64,000 nt of DNA from Timonella corticicola (lineage in GTDB: Bacteria; Actinomycetota; Actinomycetes; Actinomycetales; Cellulomonadaceae): contig NZ_JBHUOP010000001.1 in the NCBI RefSeq assembly GCF_042683685.1, positions 620,001 through 684,000 of the forward strand, read 5' to 3'. Under the pieces are notes generated by a model. The model saw only the letters and a list, made by a program, of their open reading frames with translations, had not been told where the DNA came from and ran no database searches. The number at the start of each line of letters is the position of its first letter. Position 1 is the stretch's first letter. The translations under genes were made by a program, and so were the position numbers. This document shows, one piece after another, positions 59,813 through 64,000 of this stretch.

Positions 59813-60514
59813 GTGACCACCACGCCACTGACCATTGCCATTGATGGCCCATCGGGCTCCGGTAAGTCCTCTGTGTCCAAGGAGGTCGCCCGCCGCCTGG
59901 GTTTGGCTTACCTTGACACCGGCGCGATGTACCGTGCAGCAACCTGGTGGTGCCTGCGTGAGGGAGTGGACCTCGCTGACGCTGACTCAGTGACCGCTGT
60001 TGTGGACACGATGCCCCTTTCCCAGAGCGTTGACCCTGACAACCAGGTCATCCGCATGGACGACGTGGACATCACCGAAATCATCCGGGAATCCTCAATC
60101 TCGACCAAGGTCTCGCAGGTGGCGACAAACCTGGAAGTACGCGACATCCTGCGCGCCCTGCAGCGTAGCCGGATTGATGCTGAACGCAACGGCGGGTTCT
60201 CCGGCGGAAACGGAATCGTGGCGGAAGGCCGTGACATCACAACGGTTGTCGCCCCTGACGCAGACGCACGCATCCTGCTGACCGCAAGCGAGGAGGCGCG
60301 CCTCGCTCGTCGCGCCAAGGACGTTCACGGAACAGCGGACGCCGCCGCTGTCGAGGCAACCAAAGATGAGGTCCTACGCCGCGACGCCGACGACTCCACG
60401 GTTTCCCAGTTCCAGGTTGCCTCAGACGGCGTGATCACCATCGACTCCTCTGACCTTGATTTCGAACAGACCGTTCGTGCCGTGCTCGCCGCAATCGAAC
60501 AGGCCACTGCTTAA
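59813..60514 (+). CDS. cmk: Cytidylate kinase
   Basis: Phosphorylates CMP/dCMP. The 233-residue protein has P-loop GPSGSGKS (residues 12-19), LGLAYLDTGAMYRAATWW, the CMP-binding RDITTVVAPDADARI, and RDADDSTVS near the C-terminus. GTG 59813 follows AAAGGATAG. Next to rluB and before the acyltransferase and der, as in many actinobacteria. Confidence 0.95.
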   Translation: MTTTPLTIAIDGPSGSGKSSVSKEVARRLGLAYLDTGAMYRAATWWCLREGVDLADADSVTAVVDTMPLSQSVDPDNQVIRMDDVDITEIIRESSISTKVSQVATNLEVRDILRALQRSRIDAERNGGFSGGNGIVAEGRDITTVVAPDADARILLTASEEARLARRAKDVHGTADAAAVEATKDEVLRRDADDSTVSQFQVASDGVITIDSSDLDFEQTVRAVLAAIEQATA

Positions 60515-60524
60515 GGATTGAGCG

Positions 60525-61235
60525 TTGTCACACACTGAACCGGGGGACTGGATGCCTGCTGCGTGGACTCCGCGCTGGGCGCGCCATGTTGGCCGGATCC
60601 TGTGCGGCACACTGTGGCATGTCGAGGTATACGGAGCGGAAAACGTACCCGCTGATGGCCGGGTTATCGTGGCAGCAAACCACGCTGGGCTGATTGATGG
60701 TCCGCTCATGATGGGTTTCGTGCCGCGCCCCACCCATTTCCTTGTGAAAGGTGCGTTCTTTAGGGGACCCGTTGGGTGGGTGTTGCGCGCCTGCGGTCAG
60801 ATTCCAGTGCTGCCTGGTGGTGGCCGTTCCGCGTTGTCCGCCGGTCGCGGTGTTCTGATGCGCGATGGTTGCGTCGGTATCTTTCCTGAGGGTAGGCGCG
60901 GCAGGGGAGACGTGGCTCGACTACACCCCGGGGTTGGGTGGCTATCGTTGCACACGGGTGCGCCCGTGGTTCCCGTTGCTGTGCTGGGTACCCGAGTGAC
61001 CGGCAAGTCTGTGCATGCATTGCCTCGACTACGAACCCGGATCGTGGTTCTTTACGGCGCTCCCGTTACTGTGCCCAGTTCCTGTAATGGTGAGCCCACT
61101 CGCCGCGATATAGCGGATATGACGGACCGAGTGCGCACCGCGATGAGTGAACTGCTGATGGAGGCCCAGCAAAAGTACGGGATCGTCATGCCCACCGACG
61201 ATGGTACCGAGGGCTCCTACAGCGCAAACGTGTGA
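60525..61235 (+). CDS. 1-acyl-sn-glycerol-3-phosphate acyltransferase family protein
   Basis: Membrane-associated acyltransferase, probably making phosphatidic acid. The HxxxxD motif is NHAGLID (His near residue 51), with FPEGRRGRG as the phosphate-binding motif and PVVPVAVLGT later. The 236-residue length is normal. The start is TTG 60525, eight bases after AAGGA at 60513-60517. It lies between cmk and der. PlsC-type function is likely, but the acceptor cannot be told from sequence. Confidence 0.85.
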   Translation: MSHTEPGDWMPAAWTPRWARHVGRILCGTLWHVEVYGAENVPADGRVIVAANHAGLIDGPLMMGFVPRPTHFLVKGAFFRGPVGWVLRACGQIPVLPGGGRSALSAGRGVLMRDGCVGIFPEGRRGRGDVARLHPGVGWLSLHTGAPVVPVAVLGTRVTGKSVHALPRLRTRIVVLYGAPVTVPSSCNGEPTRRDIADMTDRVRTAMSELLMEAQQKYGIVMPTDDGTEGSYSANV

Positions 61236-61295
61236 TCTGCCACTTAGGTACCTCATTTTCCGGTAAAACGCGGCAACTACTGGAACAATAGGATT

Positions 61296-62765
61296 ATGAC
61301 GAATTCTGAATTTCCCGAGCACGACGACAACTTGGATGTAGAGCGCGAACGTGCCCTGCGTGCGGGTCTCGAGGACTACGAGCTCGCAGACGAAGACATT
61401 TCGCTCCTGAGCGGGGAATTCGAGGACGGATTCGATAACGCACCTCAGGAGGCTCTGCCGGTTCTGGCGATCATTGGTCGTCCGAACGTTGGTAAATCCA
61501 CGCTCGTGAACCGTATCCTTGGTCGCCGCGAGGCTGTCGTTGAAGACAAGCCTGGCGTGACCCGTGACCGCGTCTCGTATCCAGCCGAGTGGGCCGGACG
61601 TGACTTCACCCTCGTGGATACCGGTGGTTGGGAAGCCGATGTTCTGGGTATTGACGCCCGCGTCGCGGAACAGGCTGAACTTGCAATCCAACTCGCTGAC
61701 GCGATCCTCTTTGTCGTTGATGCAACCGTTGGCGCGACCGCTACCGATGAACAGGTTGTCCGCCTTATCCGTAAGTCGAAGAAGCCGGTTGTCCTGTGCG
61801 CCAACAAGGTTGACTCGCAGCGCCAAGAACTTGAAGCCTCCGAACTGTGGGGCCTTGGTTTGGGCGAACCGTATCCTGTTTCCGCATTGCACGGACGTGG
61901 CACGGGTGACCTGCTCGAAGCAGCGATGAAGATCCTGCCGGAGAAATCCGAGCATGGGGTAGCGCGTCCAACCGGTCCGCGCCGTATTGCGCTGGTGGGA
62001 CGTCCAAACGTGGGTAAGTCCTCGCTGCTGAACAAGGTAGCTCGGGAACAGCGCGTGGTTGTTGATGAGTTTGCGGGAACCACCCGCGACCCTGTTGACG
62101 AGTTGATTGAACTCAAGGGCAGGCAGTGGATCTTTGTGGACACCGCGGGTATTCGCCGTCGAGTGCACCAGACCAAGGGCGCTGACTTCTACGCATCTTT
62201 GCGCACGCGCGCCGCTATCGAGAAGTCGGAGGTTGCCGTGGTTCTGCTTGATGCCTCGACCACGCTGACCGAACAGGACCAGCGCGTGGTTTCTCAGGTG
62301 ATCGACTCTGGACGTGCCGTTGTCATTGCATTCAACAAGTGGGACCTCATGGATGAGGATCGCCGCCCGTTCCTTGAGCGCGAGATCGAAAAGGACCTCA
62401 AGCAGATGACCTGGGCACCACGCGTCAACGTTTCTGCGCGCACCGGTTGGCACGTGGAGAAGTTGGTTCCGGCGCTCGAAAGGGCCTTGGAGTCGTGGGA
62501 CACCCGTATCCCAACCGGGCGTTTGAACTCGTTCCTTGGTGAGTTGGTCGCGGCGAACCCGCACCCCGTGCGTTCCGGTAAGCAGCCGCGCATTTTGTTT
62601 GCGACCCAGGCTTCGACTCGTCCACCGCGTTTCGTTATCTTCGCAACAGGCTTTATTGAGGCCGGATACCGCCGCTTCATCGAGCGCCGGTTGCGCGAAG
62701 AGTTTGGTTTTGAAGGTTCCCCCATCGAACTTTCGGTGCGCGTGCGCGAGAAGCGTCGCCGCTGA
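61296..62765 (+). CDS. der: Ribosome-associated GTPase Der (EngA)
   Basis: Essential GTPase for 50S subunit assembly. The 489-residue protein has two G domains with GRPNVGKS at 61-68 and 235-242. DTGGWE and DTAGIRR serve as G3, NKVD and NKWD as G4, and a KH-like C-terminal domain ends in basic residues. An acidic N-terminal extension of about 55 residues precedes the first G domain, typical of actinobacterial Der. ATG at 61296. Confidence 0.96.
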   Translation: MTNSEFPEHDDNLDVERERALRAGLEDYELADEDISLLSGEFEDGFDNAPQEALPVLAIIGRPNVGKSTLVNRILGRREAVVEDKPGVTRDRVSYPAEWAGRDFTLVDTGGWEADVLGIDARVAEQAELAIQLADAILFVVDATVGATATDEQVVRLIRKSKKPVVLCANKVDSQRQELEASELWGLGLGEPYPVSALHGRGTGDLLEAAMKILPEKSEHGVARPTGPRRIALVGRPNVGKSSLLNKVAREQRVVVDEFAGTTRDPVDELIELKGRQWIFVDTAGIRRRVHQTKGADFYASLRTRAAIEKSEVAVVLLDASTTLTEQDQRVVSQVIDSGRAVVIAFNKWDLMDEDRRPFLEREIEKDLKQMTWAPRVNVSARTGWHVEKLVPALERALESWDTRIPTGRLNSFLGELVAANPHPVRSGKQPRILFATQASTRPPRFVIFATGFIEAGYRRFIERRLREEFGFEGSPIELSVRVREKRRR

Positions 62766-62785
62766 TCTGAGATAAGGACTCAATA

Positions 62786-64000
62786 GTGAACACCCCTGCT
62801 GGACTGTTAAGCGCCCAAAAAAAGATGCGTGCGGCTGGCGTTCCAGACGTCGCGATCAACGTGTTCACCCGGTTTTACGGGATTGTGGCTGAGGGTAAGG
62901 AATCGTTCATCCGCGAGTCCGAGATTGACCCGCTGGTTGACGTAGTTCATTTGGATTCGATTTCCGACGAGTCGGCGGCTGATTCATCGGCTTCCGGTTC
63001 TGGCGATGGTCGGGTGGGGGAGTCCGCGCTTGCGCGGACCGCGATGCTCAAACTCAATGGTGGGCTCGGAACCTCGATGGGGATGCAGTCCGCGAAGTCT
63101 CTGCTACCCGTGCGTGATGGACTGTCATTCTTGGACATCATTGCCCATCAGGTTCGTGCTGCCCGTGCCGAGCACGGGGTTCCACTGCCGATCCTGTTCA
63201 TGAACAGTTTCCGGACCGATCGCGACACGCGTGATGCTCTGAGTAAGTATGAGGATCTGCCTGTCTCTGGCCTGCCGTTGACGGTCGTGCAGAACCAGGA
63301 ACCGAAACTTCGGGTTTCCGATTTGCATCCGGTGGAGTATCCCGAGAACCCAGAACTTGAGTGGTGTCCTCCTGGCCACGGTGACGTGTATACGGTGCTG
63401 CAAACCTCGGGTGTGCTGGATTCTCTTGAATCGGCTGGATATGAGTTCCTGAACATCTCCAACGCGGACAACCTGGGAGCCTACCCGTCTGCGGATATTG
63501 CTGAATGGTTCGCCCAGTCTGGTGCCCCGTTTGTTGCTGAGACCGTGCAGCGTACGCCTGCCGACCGTAAGGGTGGCCACGTTGTGGTCCGCGATGGCCA
63601 GTTGATCCTCCGCGAGACTGCGCAAACCCACGCGGATGATGAGGACGCCGCAGCGGACATCTCGAAGCACAAGTACTTCAACGCAAACACCCTCTGGATC
63701 CGGATCTCCGCATTGAAAGAACTCCTTGTCAAGCACGAGGGTGTTTTGCCGCTGCCACTCATCCAGAACCACAAGACCGTGAACCCATCGGACCCTGACT
63801 CTACGGCGGTTGTGCAGCTTGAGTTCGCGATGGGTGCAGCCATTGAACTGTTCGAGGGTGCTCAGGCCCTCGTTATTGACCGCACCCGGTTCCTTCCGGT
63901 CAAGACCACGAACGACCTGCTGTTGCTTCGCTCAGACGTGTACGAGTTGAGCGACGACTACCGTCTCGTGCCGCAGGGAGCCGAGCCACTCATCACCCTG
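62786..64000 (+). CDS. UTP-glucose-1-phosphate uridylyltransferase, partial at right edge
   Basis: Makes UDP-glucose for glycan and storage-sugar synthesis. The frame is open from GTG 62786 (AAGGA at 62774-62778) to the window end, 405 codons. The protein belongs to the eukaryotic-type UDPGP family, not the bacterial GalU family. It has MLKLNGGLGTSMGMQSAKSLLPV, NSFRTDRDT, EFLNISNADNLGAYP and KTTNDLLLLRSD. A Ser/Asp-rich insert (DESAADSSASGSGDG) precedes the nucleotide loop. The C-terminal hexapeptide-repeat part lies beyond the window. Confidence 0.9.
   Translation, partial: MNTPAGLLSAQKKMRAAGVPDVAINVFTRFYGIVAEGKESFIRESEIDPLVDVVHLDSISDESAADSSASGSGDGRVGESALARTAMLKLNGGLGTSMGMQSAKSLLPVRDGLSFLDIIAHQVRAARAEHGVPLPILFMNSFRTDRDTRDALSKYEDLPVSGLPLTVVQNQEPKLRVSDLHPVEYPENPELEWCPPGHGDVYTVLQTSGVLDSLESAGYEFLNISNADNLGAYPSADIAEWFAQSGAPFVAETVQRTPADRKGGHVVVRDGQLILRETAQTHADDEDAAADISKHKYFNANTLWIRISALKELLVKHEGVLPLPLIQNHKTVNPSDPDSTAVVQLEFAMGAAIELFEGAQALVIDRTRFLPVKTTNDLLLLRSDVYELSDDYRLVPQGAEPLITL

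Noticed and set aside
61029..62783. 584-codon open frame antisense to der and the acyltransferase gene
   Set aside because: Spans two well-supported sense genes and has no recognisable domain.
1..64000. CRISPR arrays, complete insertion sequences, toxin-antitoxin or defence systems
   Set aside because: No regularly spaced repeats, paired terminal inverted repeats around a transposase, or recognisable defence genes were seen.

Overview
This window is a chromosomal segment of a moderately high-GC actinobacterium. The evidence is the gene content and order: polA–rpsA–coaE–uvrB, uvrA–uvrC–rapZ–yvcK–whiA–gap–pgk–tpiA–secG–pgl–opcA–zwf–tkt–ctaB, and xerD–parA–scpA–scpB–rluB–cmk–der. WhiA and OpcA are actinobacterial markers. 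GTG and TTG starts are common, and several genes appear to be leaderless. A DUF6318 lipoprotein, nitrate respiration and the intermediate GC suggest the order Micrococcales. A Jonesia-like organism is my best guess, at low confidence.

Layout. (1) 1-7.4 kb: start of a hotdog thioesterase (minus), polA, a methyltransferase (minus), pfkA, rpsA and pcp. (2) 7.4-11.1 kb: an ABC exporter, three very small membrane-protein genes and a decayed tyrosine-recombinase fragment, all lying between rpsA and coaE. (3) 12.1-30.0 kb: an anaerobic nitrate-respiration island between coaE and uvrB. It holds narK, a regulator without Fe-S cysteines, narGHJI, moeA, a moaC-mogA fusion, moaE and moaA. On the opposite strand an overlapping operon runs moeB–modA–modB–modC–mobA–DUF6457–moaD. 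Together these provide nitrate uptake, the reductase, its chaperone, molybdate uptake and most of molybdenum-cofactor synthesis. (4) 30.2-39.2 kb: nucleotide excision repair (uvrB, uvrA, uvrC), with a LexA-type SOS box before uvrA, a yybP-ykoY manganese riboswitch before terC, and a YciI-like gene. (5) 39.3-53.8 kb: rapZ–yvcK–whiA, lower glycolysis (gap, pgk, tpiA), secG, and the oxidative pentose-phosphate genes (zwf, opcA, pgl, tkt). The usual tal/pgi slot between tkt and zwf instead holds an opposite-strand pair of exported-protein genes. (6) 54.3-64 kb: ctaB, xerD, parA, scpA, scpB, rluB, cmk, an acyltransferase, der, and a UDP-glucose pyrophosphorylase that runs off the right edge.

I saw no CRISPR array, complete insertion sequence, prophage, rRNA or tRNA. 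The most unusual points are the compact Moco/nitrate island with its DUF6457 gene and cysteine-poor regulator, a ModC without the Q-loop glutamine, an abrupt base-usage switch inside moaA, the integrase relic, and the exported pair in place of tal. I did not find a clearly new defence or mobile system.
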